A stretch of DNA of 64,000 bases from Cichorium intybus (Eukaryota > Streptophyta > Magnoliopsida > Asterales > Asteraceae), in contig CM042011.1 in assembly GCA_023525715.1 (NCBI GenBank), forward strand, positions 4,483,566 through 4,547,565, given 5' to 3'. Under the pieces are notes generated by a model. It did no database searches. It saw only the letters and a program-made list of their open reading frames with translations, and was not told the origin of the DNA. Of this stretch, positions 1 to 11,421 are shown piece after piece. The position numbers were made by a program, and so were the translations under genes. Every line of letters starts with the position of its first letter. Positions within the stretch are counted from its first letter, which is position 1.

Positions 1-73
1 AACATCACGTCACAAATATTACATAATTCTTGTCGTTTACATAAGTTCATATTCATAAAACATTAAACACAAA

Positions 74-3000
74 TCAAATCCATTCATTAGAAAAATGGAG
101 TCCTATACCCTTAGCATGACTTTCATGCTTAGTTTGGGGTAAAGGTTTCGTGAATGGGTCTGCCAAATTTTGATCTGTATGAACCTTGTGAATACTAATT
201 TCACCATTCTTAACTTCATGTCTAATGTAGTTATACCTTCGGTGAATGTGTTTGGTTTTTTGATGCAATCTAGGTTCCTTTGCTTGAGCTATAGCACATA
301 GATTGTCACAGAAGATTTCTATAGGGTCCCGAATGGAAGGAACAACCCCTAGATCTTCTATGAACTTTCTCATCCAGACAGCTTCTTGAGCAGCTTCTGA
401 AGCAGCAACATATTCTGATTCTGTAGTGGATTGTGCAATCACTTCTTGTTTGGAACTCTTCCAAGACATGGCTCCTCCATTTAAAATAAAGACATACCCA
501 GATTGAGATTTCGAATCATCCCTATCTGTTTGGAAGCTTGCGTCAGTGTAACCCTTTACCTTTAAGCTTTCTTCCAAACCGCCGTAAACTAAGAACATAT
601 CTTTAGTTCTTCTCAAGTACTTAAGAATGTTCTTTACAGCAGTCCAGTGGGCTTCACCTGGGTTCTGTTGATACCTACTAGTCATACTTAAGGCACATGA
701 GACGTCGGGCCTAGTGCATAACATGGCATACATGATGGACCCAATTGCCGAAGCATATGGGACATGTTTCATCCTTTCAAGTTCAGTCCTAGTGTTTGGG
801 CACTGAGACTTGCTTAGGATGGTGCCATGCGGCATTGGCAAGAATCCTCTTTTGGAGTCTTGCATCTTGAACCTTTTCAAGATTTTATCAATATATACAC
901 TTTGGCTAAGACCAATAAATCTCTTAGATCTATCTCTATATATCTTTATGCCAAATACATAAGCAGCTTCCCCTAGATCCTTCATTGAGAAACAACTCTC
1001 AAGGAACGCTTTGACACCTTTTAAGGTTGGGATGTCATTTCCAAATAAAAGTATGTCATCTACATACAATACTAGGATTATGACAATGCTCCCACTAGCT
1101 TTCTTGTAAACACAGGAGTCATCCTCATTTTTGATGAATCCAAAACTCGTAATCTTTTCATCAAAACGGATGTTCCATGTTCGAGACGCTTGCTTTAATC
1201 CATAGATAGATCTTTTAAGCTTGCACACTTTGTTTGGATGCTTGGGATCGACAAAACCTTCAGGTTGATCCATATAGACATCTTCCAATAAGTGTCCATT
1301 AAGGAAAGCGGTCTTGACATCCATTTGCCATATCTCATAATCATAGTACGCGGCTATGGCAAAAAGTATCCTAATCGACTTGATCATTGCCACTGGAAAA
1401 AAGGTCTCATCATAGTCAATACCATGAGTCTGTGAGTATCCTTTAGCGACAAGTCTAGCCTTAAAAGTGTGAACATTTCCATCCACGTCGATTTTCTTCT
1501 TGAAAACCCATTTGTTCCCAACAGTCTTACAATTGATGGGAAGATTAACCAAGTTCCAAACTTGATTATCGTGCATGGATTGCATCTCAGTGTTCATGGC
1601 CTCAAGCCATTTATCAGATTCAGGATCTGATATTGCACTCTGATAGTTGACGGGTTCATCAGAATCTATCGTATAACATTCCTCTTCCATCAAAAGGTAA
1701 CCATACCTTTCTGGTTCAATTCGAACCCTACCAGATTTGCGAACACCTTGTGTTACAACTTGTTCCTGATCAACCGTTTGTTCAGGTTCAACAATTTCTT
1801 GTTGAATGCTAGATTCAACTTCTTGTGTATCAGGTTGTGGTTCCTGAAGTTCCTCAAGTTCCACAAACCTCCCACTAGCCTCTTCCGTCAGAAACTTGTT
1901 TTCTAGGGATTCAGCTTTTCGAGAAATAAATATCTTATTCTCGATGGGATTGTAGAAATAGTATCCAAGACAATCTTTCGGATACCCTACAAAGATACAT
2001 TTAGTTGAACGGGGTTCTAATTTGTTTGAAGCTTCTTGTCTAACATAAGCTTCACAACCCCATACCTTGAGATAGGATAAAGATGGAACCCTTCCATGCC
2101 ATATCTCATAAGGTGTTTTATCTACCTTCTTAGTAGGTGCCATGTTTAGGAGACGAGTAGCTGTTTGTAAAGCATAACCCCAAAATGATAAAGGTAAAGT
2201 ACTTCTACTCATCATGGATCGAACCATATCCAATAGTGTTCGGTTCCGCCTCTCAGACACACCATTATGTTGTGGTGTTCCAGGTGGAGTAAGTTGTGAA
2301 ACAATTCCACAAGTCTTAAGATGATCCATAAAGTTTGTACTTAAGTACTCACCTCCTCTATCAGAACGAAGAACTTTAATTGTTTTGTTGAGTTGATTTT
2401 CCACTTCACTTTGAAATGTTTTGAACATTTCAAACGCCTCATGTTTATGTTTAATTAAATAAACATATCCAAAACGACTAAAGTCGTCAGTGAAGGTGAT
2501 GAAATATCTTTCACCATATCTAGTCATTGGCTTGAAAGGACCACATATATCCGTATGTATGATTCCTAACAAGTCCTTTGCTCTCTCATTGGTTCCGGAG
2601 AAAGGAGCTTTAGTCATCTTACCATGTAAACAAGATTCACATATATCAAATGAGTCATTCTCATTTGCCTTCAAAAGTCCACTCTTTTGAAGTTGGGATA
2701 TGCGATTCTTGTTTATATGCCCAAGGCGACAATGCCATAGATAGGTTTGACTCAAATCAAATTTGGGTTTCTTGGTGAAAGTGTGGTATAAAGAGCCATG
2801 GTTAGTCTTTTCATCAAGGTTTACTTCATAAATTCCATTTAAAGGCCTAGCCTCAAAATAGAATACATTATTTTTGTAAACGCAAATATCATCATTATTA
2901 AAGGAAAGATCAAATCCACATTGTCTTAATTTAGCAACCGAAATAATATTCCTAGTCAAGCTAGGAACATAATAAACATTCAACAATGTCATACACAAGC

Positions 3001-4093
3001 CATTTGGTAGTAATAAATTAAAACTTCCAATTGAATCCACCGCAACCCTTGCATTGTTTCCAACCCGAAGTACTACCTCATTTGCCTTCAGTTGCCTACT
3101 CCTTTTGAACCCCTGCAACATATTACATATGTGAGTTCCACAACCAGTATCAAATACCCATGTGTTAGGAGATAAATTATAAAGTTCTAGGTCTATCACA
3201 TAGATACCTGAAGTGCCTTCACCGGCCTTCTTTTTCTTCAACTCCGCAAGATAAGTAGGGCAATTTCTCTTCCAATGCCCAGCTTTGCCACATTCAAAGC
3301 ATGTGTCTTCTTTGGCAACCTTTGCCTTCTTCTTGGGCGGATGGGAAGGTTGGACAACTTTCTTGCCCTTACCTTTGAAAGCTTTTGCTTTCCCCTTGCC
3401 CTTGGAGTTGGTGGGGTGTTCAGGTCTAGTTCTCTTTGTGCCACCTTCCTTGATCATGAGAACTTGAGTGGTTTTCTTAGGCAGAGTCTTTTCCGCGGTA
3501 ATTAGCATCCCATGTAATTCCGGGATAGTCTTGTTTAAACCATTCATGTTATAATTCATGACAAAAGGATCAAAGGACTTTGTCAAGGAGTTAAGGATCA
3601 TATCCGTTGCTAGCTCTTCGGGCATCACAACTCCAAGACGTGCCAAATGATCAATGTGACTCTTCATTTTGAGCACATAAGAGCTTACCGACTGCCCATC
3701 CTCCATCTTGCAAGCATGGAAAGCCCGAACAGTTTCGAACCTTTCCGTTCTTGCAAGTTGTTGGAACATTTCCTTTAGTTGATTAATCATGTCATAGGCT
3801 GAATGATTCTCCAAATCCTTCTGAAGGTCGGGAATCATGGTTGCCAGCATGAGGCATGATGCATCGATGGAATCATCCATCTTTTTAAGCCATGCATCGT
3901 GTGCGGGCTTAGGAATGGCAGGGGGCTCTTCTGGAAGTGGTTCATTGAGAACATATTCTTTCTTTTCTTGTTTGAGAACAATTCTCACACTACGGTACCA
4001 ATCCAAGAAGTTGGTATGGTTAAGTTTTTCTCCTTCAAGGAGAGACCGTAGTGAGGTTTTGTTAGGAGCCGAGTGTGTGTTGTTTGGTGCCAT
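74..4093 (-). CDS. Copia Gag-Pol polyprotein, 1339 aa, intact frame
   Basis: One uninterrupted frame encodes every copia function in the order gag, protease, integrase, reverse transcriptase, RNase H. Gag has a UBN2-type core and a CCHC knuckle (CFECGKAGHWKRNC, about residue 265). The protease has the motif FDTGCGTHIC (about 315). Integrase has an HHCC region (HCRLGH ... CESCLHGK), then HTDICGPF, DDFSRFG and LRSDRGGEY, with NGVSERRNR downstream. Reverse transcriptase shows QMDVKTAFLNG and the catalytic YVDDILL. RNase H shows SKQEVIAQSTTESEY and ends near DPFTKPL. Domain order with integrase before RT defines copia against gypsy. Length is normal for an autonomous element and no stop or frameshift is seen, so it may be competent. 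Clade was not assigned. Confidence 0.95.
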   Translation of the reverse strand: MAPNNTHSAPNKTSLRSLLEGEKLNHTNFLDWYRSVRIVLKQEKKEYVLNEPLPEEPPAIPKPAHDAWLKKMDDSIDASCLMLATMIPDLQKDLENHSAYDMINQLKEMFQQLARTERFETVRAFHACKMEDGQSVSSYVLKMKSHIDHLARLGVVMPEELATDMILNSLTKSFDPFVMNYNMNGLNKTIPELHGMLITAEKTLPKKTTQVLMIKEGGTKRTRPEHPTNSKGKGKAKAFKGKGKKVVQPSHPPKKKAKVAKEDTCFECGKAGHWKRNCPTYLAELKKKKAGEGTSGIYVIDLELYNLSPNTWVFDTGCGTHICNMLQGFKRSRQLKANEVVLRVGNNARVAVDSIGSFNLLLPNGLCMTLLNVYYVPSLTRNIISVAKLRQCGFDLSFNNDDICVYKNNVFYFEARPLNGIYEVNLDEKTNHGSLYHTFTKKPKFDLSQTYLWHCRLGHINKNRISQLQKSGLLKANENDSFDICESCLHGKMTKAPFSGTNERAKDLLGIIHTDICGPFKPMTRYGERYFITFTDDFSRFGYVYLIKHKHEAFEMFKTFQSEVENQLNKTIKVLRSDRGGEYLSTNFMDHLKTCGIVSQLTPPGTPQHNGVSERRNRTLLDMVRSMMSRSTLPLSFWGYALQTATRLLNMAPTKKVDKTPYEIWHGRVPSLSYLKVWGCEAYVRQEASNKLEPRSTKCIFVGYPKDCLGYYFYNPIENKIFISRKAESLENKFLTEEASGRFVELEELQEPQPDTQEVESSIQQEIVEPEQTVDQEQVVTQGVRKSGRVRIEPERYGYLLMEEECYTIDSDEPVNYQSAISDPESDKWLEAMNTEMQSMHDNQVWNLVNLPINCKTVGNKWVFKKKIDVDGNVHTFKARLVAKGYSQTHGIDYDETFFPVAMIKSIRILFAIAAYYDYEIWQMDVKTAFLNGHLLEDVYMDQPEGFVDPKHPNKVCKLKRSIYGLKQASRTWNIRFDEKITSFGFIKNEDDSCVYKKASGSIVIILVLYVDDILLFGNDIPTLKGVKAFLESCFSMKDLGEAAYVFGIKIYRDRSKRFIGLSQSVYIDKILKRFKMQDSKRGFLPMPHGTILSKSQCPNTRTELERMKHVPYASAIGSIMYAMLCTRPDVSCALSMTSRYQQNPGEAHWTAVKNILKYLRRTKDMFLVYGGLEESLKVKGYTDASFQTDRDDSKSQSGYVFILNGGAMSWKSSKQEVIAQSTTESEYVAASEAAQEAVWMRKFIEDLGVVPSIRDPIEIFCDNLCAIAQAKEPRLHQKTKHIHRRYNYIRHEVKNGEISIHKVHTDQNLADPFTKPLPQTKHESHAKGIGLHFSNEWI

Positions 4094-5998
4094 CTACAAA
4101 ATTTTAACAAGGTTCTATTTAGTAAATTATGATATTAAGTCCTTAATAATTAATACCCTTTCTTGTTTCATAAACTTTAATTAATTAAGGTCTAGAATCC
4201 AAGTTGCATTACGAATAAGTGGTTAGGTATCCTTTATCCCGCCTATTCGAATCAACAAGGTAGGTAACGGTTTACCAATTATATCCAAATATAATTTCTA
4301 GATTTATGGGATCCCATTATAACATTTATAAGTTTGGCATGTTTGATCCCATCTATGCCTTGGATTTCTAATGCTTAGGTGACCTTTATCACAAGAGATT
4401 TCCCAAACGAATCATCCTACTTAAACGGACGTGTAGTTTTGTCAACTATTGATGGTTAGGTGTCCTTTATCCCATCAATATTGCAAAACTACTTCTTGTA
4501 TCACAAGAAGACTCCAAGTGGTTAGGTATCCTTTATCCCACAAGGAAATACAAGTGATACATGAGTGTCTTTAAGAGGGACGGCATTGATTCGTATTTCA
4601 TAAGGGATTTGAATGTTTTACAATTCTAATTTTGAAAAACATATGGTATCATGTAGATTGCATGCATCCAATGAACATGGTACCATTAAATCTTATTTTG
4701 TTAATTGGTTCCTTAATCATAAAATCTCCATTTTATTGATTCTTTGTTTGTGGTCAAGATTACAATTAATATCCAATATTAAGTTTGAGTTTGATCACAT
4801 ATATTAGAACCAATTTATAATCCTAAATAATTACCATTATTACTTAGGGTTGGAGTTTGTAAGAGTTCATAAAATCTCCATTTTATTTCTTGTTTCAATC
4901 ATTTTCAAAACTTGACTTAGTAGGTTTTATAACAAAACCCATTTTAATAAAACCAATTTTATCACATCTTATGTTTTAAATGTCAACTTTTGAAAATACA
5001 AACTCCTTGATGATTATGTTTAATTATCTAGGTTGTCTAGCATGCAAAATCTTATTTTCATCCACAACATAACATAATAAAACATTCAATCATCACAAGC
5101 ATGCATGGGTGCATAAACACAAGCCAACTAGTTTGATATTTCATGTGAGCCATACATGAAATATCAAGTCCAAACCTAGGGACAAAAAGGTGACAAAAAC
5201 TCAACCAAATGATCTTCGATTTGGCTACAATTTTGCCAAGCTTCTTATATCACCAAATGACACTTGAACCACCATTTCTTGACATCATGGAGTGAGTTAT
5301 GAATTTTCTTTGGCCCCCATGAAACTTGCGAAATTCAGGGCAGCAGGAAGAAGATTTTTGTGATTTTTGTTGCATTTTTCAATTCATTCTTGGCCTTATT
5401 GATGCTAATACTTGTTGAAACTTAATGTATATACTAGATATTAAAGTTACCAACAAGTATATCACCAAATAACCAATATATGAATTTTTTAAAACACTTC
5501 CAAAACAATTTTGAAATCTGGACAGCAGCTCTTCAGAAAGTGCTGCTGTTGGGTGTAATCTTCTCTTGGTCTTTTACTTCCTTCTCTTGTTACATTTAGT
5601 AAAATAAATAAAATACAACTATTCTAATATTTACAAAATGAATATTAAGAAGGAAATAACTAATTATTATTACAAACCATTTGAATAAATGAATAGATTA
5701 CAACCATATCGAATACAAACACAAAACATGCATCATATGGTCCTTGGCTTGTTTATGCACCATTTTATCACATAAAATCATAAGAAAATCAACACTTTGT
5801 TTTTATAAGGCAACATCTATGTAACCAAATGCATGCATACATAAAATATAGTTGGTTACATAAAATCATAGATAATATATTTGCATGTTGCCAAAGAAGC
5901 CATGCATGAAACTTTCATTCATGAAGATGAACATTCATGGCTTCCAAAAACCAAGTTTATCCAAATAAACTTATTATCTAAACATGAAATATAGCCAT
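4094..5998 (-). other. Long untranslated leader of the copia element
   Basis: About 1.9 kb lies between the primer-binding site and the Gag start, with no long frame. It contains four degenerate copies of a motif (plus strand GGTTAGGTATCCTTTATCCC) near 4221, 4372, 4453 and 4519. The rest is AT-rich with no recognisable coding signal. Confidence 0.75.
4221..4541. repeat. Four dispersed copies of a 20-bp motif in the copia leader
   Basis: Consensus on the plus strand is GGTTAGGTATCCTTTATCCC, with copies starting about 4221, 4372, 4453 and 4519. The copies at 4221 and 4519 are nearly identical and the other two differ at a few positions. Spacing is irregular (about 150, 80 and 66 bp), so this is not a simple tandem array. 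Confidence 0.7.
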
Positions 5999-6011
5999 GG
6001 CTCTGATACCA
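5999..6011 (-). promoter_or_regulatory. Primer-binding site (initiator Met tRNA)
   Basis: The minus strand reads TGGTATCAGAGCC, the standard plant retrotransposon match to the 3' end of initiator Met tRNA, two bases inside the LTR boundary at 6014. Confidence 0.9.
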
Positions 6012-6013
6012 AT

Positions 6014-6713
6014 TGTTGGAAATCAAGGTTCATGTAATTAGTTTCAAAAACATGAGTTTGCAACGGAAGCATAAAATCATGAACACAAATTCCATTTTCA
6101 AGAGGATCATGCTACATGCATGTAGAGATAAGATGAAGAACAAACATAGATTAAGTTCAAGATCATAACCTTTGTTCTTGGGTTTGGTTTGGATGATTTT
6201 GATAGCTAGGAATCAAATTAGAATCCCTCTATAGTTGATCCACCACAAGCTTGAACACCCTTGAATGCTAGTTCCACAACTTGCAAGTTAGAACTCCTTT
6301 TCTTGTGAAACCAAAAACCAATTTTGCTAAGCAGTTAAGGAGAGTTATTTGGCTGATTTTTGAAGCAAGAATAGATCACAAACACCACCAAAATCTCGGC
6401 CACTATATCACCCACAAAAGAAAGAAAAGCACATGCCACTAGCTTAAAAGAAAGTCCCATTTGATTTCTATAATCAAAAGCTAGAAGACACAAAGCATCT
6501 TCCACCTCTTTTAAGTTCTTAATGCATTCTTTTTCTTTCCAATTTGGCTGATTTTATGATGGCAAAAGAAGTGCTAGTGGGTTGTTATTATTTATAAAAC
6601 TTAGATAATGAAAGCTTATAAATAATACATCTTCTTATTTCTTTAAATGGGATAACATTTAACCCATAATCATATACATAAATAAACCATCTAAATATAC
6701 AATCTTAATTGTA

Positions 6714-6804
<91 letters not shown>

Positions 6805-7145
6805 CAATATATATATTTTATTTAATTTACCAATTAAATTAAATAAAAGGCTTACTTATAAATCAATTAAATCGTTTAACAATTTAAACAATTTAATTGT
6901 TACACTTAATTAATTCATCACATATGAATTACTAATCAACCTTTAATTTTGTAGTTATTATTATTTACCTCAAATAATAATAACCTACAAGATTAAATTG
7001 CAAGTTTAGTATCATTTGATGTTAAATCAAATTTAACGTTCTAAATGATCAATTGGTGTCAAACTTGTTGTTGGTGTGACCCTATAGGATCATGTATTAT
7101 TAGTAATATCATTTTATGATCATCCTTGGGCATATAGAACTAACA
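6014..7145 (-). repeat. 5' LTR of the copia element
   Basis: The LTR is delimited by the primer-binding site on one side and by TG...CA ends (plus strand TGTTGGAAATC ... AGAACTAACA). Its length is 1132 bp. It includes a long (TA)n run at about 6714-6803, which may vary between copies. The right boundary is inferred from terminal CA only, because the partner LTR is outside the window. Confidence 0.75.
6714..6803. repeat. (TA)n microsatellite inside the LTR
   Basis: About 90 bp of almost pure TA dinucleotide, interrupted once by ACAT. Confidence 0.95.
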
Positions 7146-7557
7146 ATAAGAACTATTTTCAGTGTAAGAACTTTAGAACCCATTATGGACGTAAGATGAA
7201 ATTAAAGAATGGTCAACATTTAATCATCTAATAATCACAATTTGCGAGATTTAAAAAATTCAAAAATAAATGAAGATAAACGGAAGAACAAATTGGGTAA
7301 TACACGACTCTTTATTGATGGAAACTGAATCAATCAATTGTCATTCACCTTCTTCCTCGCATTTCAGTTTACCAAGTGCATCTTCAAAGGATTTTCAAAA
7401 TGCTCAAACTATTTATAGTTATCAAAATCATATAAATAGTTCTATATGTTAAGAGAATATTATTGAAGACATTTGAAGACAATGGATTCAAGATGAAAAA
7501 GTTTGAGATTAGAGGCAACAGAGTTCAAAACATTGTTTACAAACACAAAAATATCAT

Positions 7558-7648
<91 letters not shown>

Positions 7649-8534
7649 ATTGATGATGATGACGATGAATTTGTGAATCCACTAAGAAAAGAAGGCATAT
7701 TCATTGTGAAAGGTTAACTTTTCTTATTTTCGATCCTTGTGAGAGTTGGAAATAGAAATTTATTTTGCCAGAAATAAGAACAATGTTGGATTTTTTATCT
7801 ATTTAGAAATCAAAATGTAATATTAGGTTTTAATCATAATCGACAAGAAGGTTTGTCATGCTAAGTAAAATGTGCAATGTTAGGATAAACGTAATTCAAT
7901 TTTTTTTCCTAAATGAATCATAAAAATAAAATGATATACAGGATCCTCTGAGAATATTATTGAGGAATTTTGAATGTCTTCATGTCTTAGATGAAGATGA
8001 TAAGAAGATGGAGGAAGAAACTGTCAAGCAAGTACTACCATCAAAGACGAAGTAATTTTTCCAAACCAAGGGAACATAAGAAATCTAAATTGAATCGCAT
8101 CGATGGGTTAAGTGACGTCTTTCAATTTGATTTCTACAAATTAAGCACAAGAATAACACCCAAAGGTTGAGCAAAGAATATGTTAATGGATTCCGGATTT
8201 GGAGGGTTATTGTTACTACAAATAACTACCTTACCTTCTCGGCTTGTTTACTTCTTAGTAGTACGTTTCAATCCAAACACTTTTTCGTTGAAACTGAAAA
8301 CAGGTGAAATATTTATATTTGAAAGATAAAATCTGCAACCCATAACCTTAGCTTGAAGTTTTAATGTTCTATGCCACGTTTAAAGTCTATGGTTAGATTT
8401 GTCAAACACTTGTTCAATTGCCTTTTTCATCGTGGGGTTTTGATCCGACAAAACTAAATGGCCTGTTTTTTAAAAGCTCTTAAAATACATTACAACAACT
8501 ATACATACGATTCAGTATGTTCTCTGTTAAGAAA
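7146..8534. other. Intergenic sequence between two LTR elements
   Basis: AT-rich, with a (TA)n tract at 7559-7646. Open frames are short and resemble no family I recognise. The last bases (AGAAA, 8530-8534) are the left target-site duplication of the next element. Confidence 0.6.
7559..7646. repeat. (TA)n microsatellite
   Basis: About 88 bp of pure AT dinucleotide repeat. Confidence 0.95.
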
Positions 8535-11405
8535 TGTAACGCCCGTCTTTGGCGTTAACGTTAAAGTTAATGTTGATTTTATTAATCGCATATTTTAAAA
8601 GAAATGATAATAAATTTAATTAGAAAGCAGACTCTAAAATTAAACCTCCTATTTCGGTATGTTCATTTTGATGAATTAATTATTTAGCGTCAATAATAAT
8701 AATAATAATAAACTTTAAAATTTAAATTATGTGTTTAGGGGTAGAATATGCCAATTATAAAAACTTAATATGATTGGTGTTTTAGGTTTGGGCTAACTAA
8801 ATACATGACTTATAAATCTAGGGACTAAACATGAAAATATGTGAAACTTGAATGGGAAAGTCCTTATGGCCGATTGCATCTACAGATCTTTAAAATTTGC
8901 TACCACTCGTTCCTTTCACTCTAGCCTAAAACAAACTTGCCTTGTACTTTTTCTATACAACGTATCATATTTTCTTGTGGGAAGGAAACCCTAGTCGATG
9001 TTTCACATGTTGGGAGGAGATCGAGAGTGTGGATGGGTCGTGATCGGGATTCCTTGCTGCTGCTAATTTCGGGTTGTAACTTAGGTATGTTGCTGTCTTC
9101 TCTTTTTGTTTCTAATCGATCCCACACATCTCACACATTTGTGTGTTGATGTATGTATTGTATGTTGTGATTTGGGATAGTCCTTGAGGTACTTATTATT
9201 CTATGATTTCTAAGTCTTCCATTCAGACCTTTTATGGTATTAAAAAGAGTCTTAATGGGTGTATGGTTGAAAACCTTAACCCTAAGTTGATTTTATGAGA
9301 AAGTTGTAAAGTTCCTGATTTTGGGTTTTCTTGTAAAAACCATATAAAATCATAGAATGGACCATTTGAGGTGAAACATATATTTATAGAAAGGTATATG
9401 TGTCTAGTTTAGTATTCCAGAAGGTCATGGCCTAAATCGAGCCTTAGTTCATGCAGAAGTTGCTATCTTCACTGACTGGTCCAGGGCTGTGTCGAGCAGT
9501 GAATTCTACCTTGTTAAATTCATAGTAAAATGTACAAAACTCTTTTGGGGGCAAGGCCAGTGGCCTTAGTTCACGTTTGACGTCTAGTTTGTTCGTACCA
9601 AAATTTAGAGTTCAGTTCTTAACCCATTTTGAGAGATTATTATTTCTTTAACGTGTGGTTCAGTAGGTGGACTGATTGCATCAGTCAAATTTGGAGATTT
9701 TTCGTTTATTCTTGAGAAATGTAAATGACATGAGGTCAGGGCCTGTAGTTTTGAATTAGGGTCATGTTTGTCCAATATTTTTCCCAGAATTTATTGATGA
9801 TCATTTCCAGGATTAAAGTGGCAATCTTTGCAATCTGGTCTGGATTTAACATATTTTGATACCCAATCTTGGTTAATTCATAGAAAATAGAGGAAAAATA
9901 GTTAATACATGTTCCTTACATCCCTGGAAAGGTAAAGAGATGGTCTAGGAAAATATCTAAATATATCCTTGATTTGTTGAGGTTACGATGAGCTTAAGTG
10001 GTCACAAACAGATTTTCTGCTTTGAGGTTAAAAGCTGATAGATAAATATAATAAGTGTTTTAATTCTAAAAGTATATAATTAAGGTACGGCTTAATTATT
10101 ATGACATATAATAACTTAATATACCTTATAGGAGTATAAGGTGTGCGATTTTGAGCTTAGTTGGATTTGCGGAGTTGCCGCACGGATTTCTACATTGCCG
10201 ACTTGAGGTGAGTACATGCAGTATTTTTACCCATTCTGGGGTACATGGCAAGTAAGTATTTACAAGATTTCCTTATAAAATTTCTATATGTGAAATTATA
10301 TGCATGTTTTGAACTACAAGTTGAATTAAAGGAAGGTGTGTTGGTCTATGAACCAATTATGTGAAAGTATATTTTTTATTACAAGTGATATATGTTTCCA
10401 AGTATGAATGGCATATAGCCACAAGATGTTTAAGAAGTAGGTTTTAGTTATAAACTATATATGTTTTCGAGTAAGAATGGCATATAGCCATAAGATGTTG
10501 AAAAGTATATTTTGGCATAAAGCTTAGTATGTTAGAAAAATATGTTTTAAACATATGATTATTATGTGATGAAAGTTATATTTGGCATCTAGCCATAAAG
10601 ACATAAAATGATGTAGTTTGGCATCTAGCCACAAGTTATATGTTTATGAGAAATGTTCAAGCAAGCAGAAAGTTTTTGTATGACTGGTGATTGTAGCAAG
10701 CAGCGTTAGTAAGGGAACTATGTTCCAACCTTCCCGGGTTAGGTAAGGGATCTACTGGGGAAAAAGCCCCATCGCGAAGTAGATTGCCTCAGCACTTCTA
10801 TGGTGAGGATTGATCCGTTCTTTCTAGCCATAGAGACTTGGGGTATCACTTATGGTGATTAAAGCCCTAAGTATAAAAATCCAGCAAGCTTATAAAACCA
10901 GTCAAAGCAAGTAAGAAAGAAGCTATTTTTGAAAAGTATATTATGAAGTGAATTTGAAAGATGTTAATTTTGTAAAGTATGTCATGAAATTATTTTTGAG
11001 AAGTAAAGAGTTATAGTATGTTACTACTAATAAGTTTTGAAAGATGTTATATGTTACAAGTTTTATAAAAGTCGGAAAAAAAAAAAAAGTTAAAGGTTTG
11101 AGTCTAAAACTCATGTAACTCACGAGACATTTTTGTCTTACGTATTCTATTTTTATGCCATGTATTCCAGGTTAAATGCTATGCTATAATTGGATGAAGT
11201 TTAGCTGGAGTGGAGCCCACATAGCTCCTATCTTGGACACAAGGTTTAATCCTTTTCTTGCTTACTATGGTTAGTTTGGTATGGATTTGTAACACCCACA
11301 GTTTTAAATATGTAAATAATCGGTTTTTGTTAAACCGTATTTTTGTATTCAAGTATTTATACGAAAAACCATAGTATTTGCAAACAGTAGAAATGGGGTG
11401 TCACA
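8535..11405 (+). repeat. 5' LTR of the RWP-RK-carrying element
   Basis: 2871 bp, TG...CA ends. It matches 14635-17502 at a constant offset of 6100 until an A-run near 11076 (13 A against 10 A). The 3' half holds a repeated GGCATMTAGCCA motif, a conserved stem-loop at 10750-10784, and a CACGAGACA...TGTCTTACG palindrome near 11122. Confidence 0.97.
10750..10784 (+). other. Conserved stem-loop in the LTR
   Basis: The outer stem is ATCTACT paired with AGTAGAT, the inner stem GGGG paired with CCCC around AAAAAG. A 7-base ATCGCGA bulge sits on the 3' side. The same fold recurs at 16850-16884, 53573-53607 and, with compensatory changes, at 57373-57419. It could act as RNA structure in the LTR transcript or as a DNA palindrome. 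Confidence 0.6.
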
Positions 11406-11408
11406 AGT

Positions 11409-11421
11409 TGGTATCAGAGCC
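11409..11421 (+). promoter_or_regulatory. Primer-binding site of the RWP-RK-carrying element
   Basis: TGGTATCAGAGCC lies three bases after the LTR end and is complementary to initiator Met tRNA. It fixes the element's orientation as plus. Confidence 0.92.

Larger units (their letters stand above)
1..7145 (-). mobile_element. Ty1/copia LTR retrotransposon, 3' end cut by window edge
   Basis: Minus-strand copia element. Its 5' LTR is at 6014-7145, followed by a primer-binding site complementary to initiator Met tRNA (5999-6011), a leader of about 1.9 kb, and one unbroken gag-pol frame (74-4093). The 3' LTR should lie before base 1, so no target duplication can be checked; the candidate right flank starts at 7146 (ATAAG). 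No polypurine tract is visible in bases 1-73. The open polyprotein argues for a recent insertion. Confidence 0.9.

Noticed and set aside
8921..9149. Open frames of 68-70 codons repeated at 15021-15249
   Set aside because: They lie within the LTRs and are duplicated only because the LTRs are; no start context or family supports coding.
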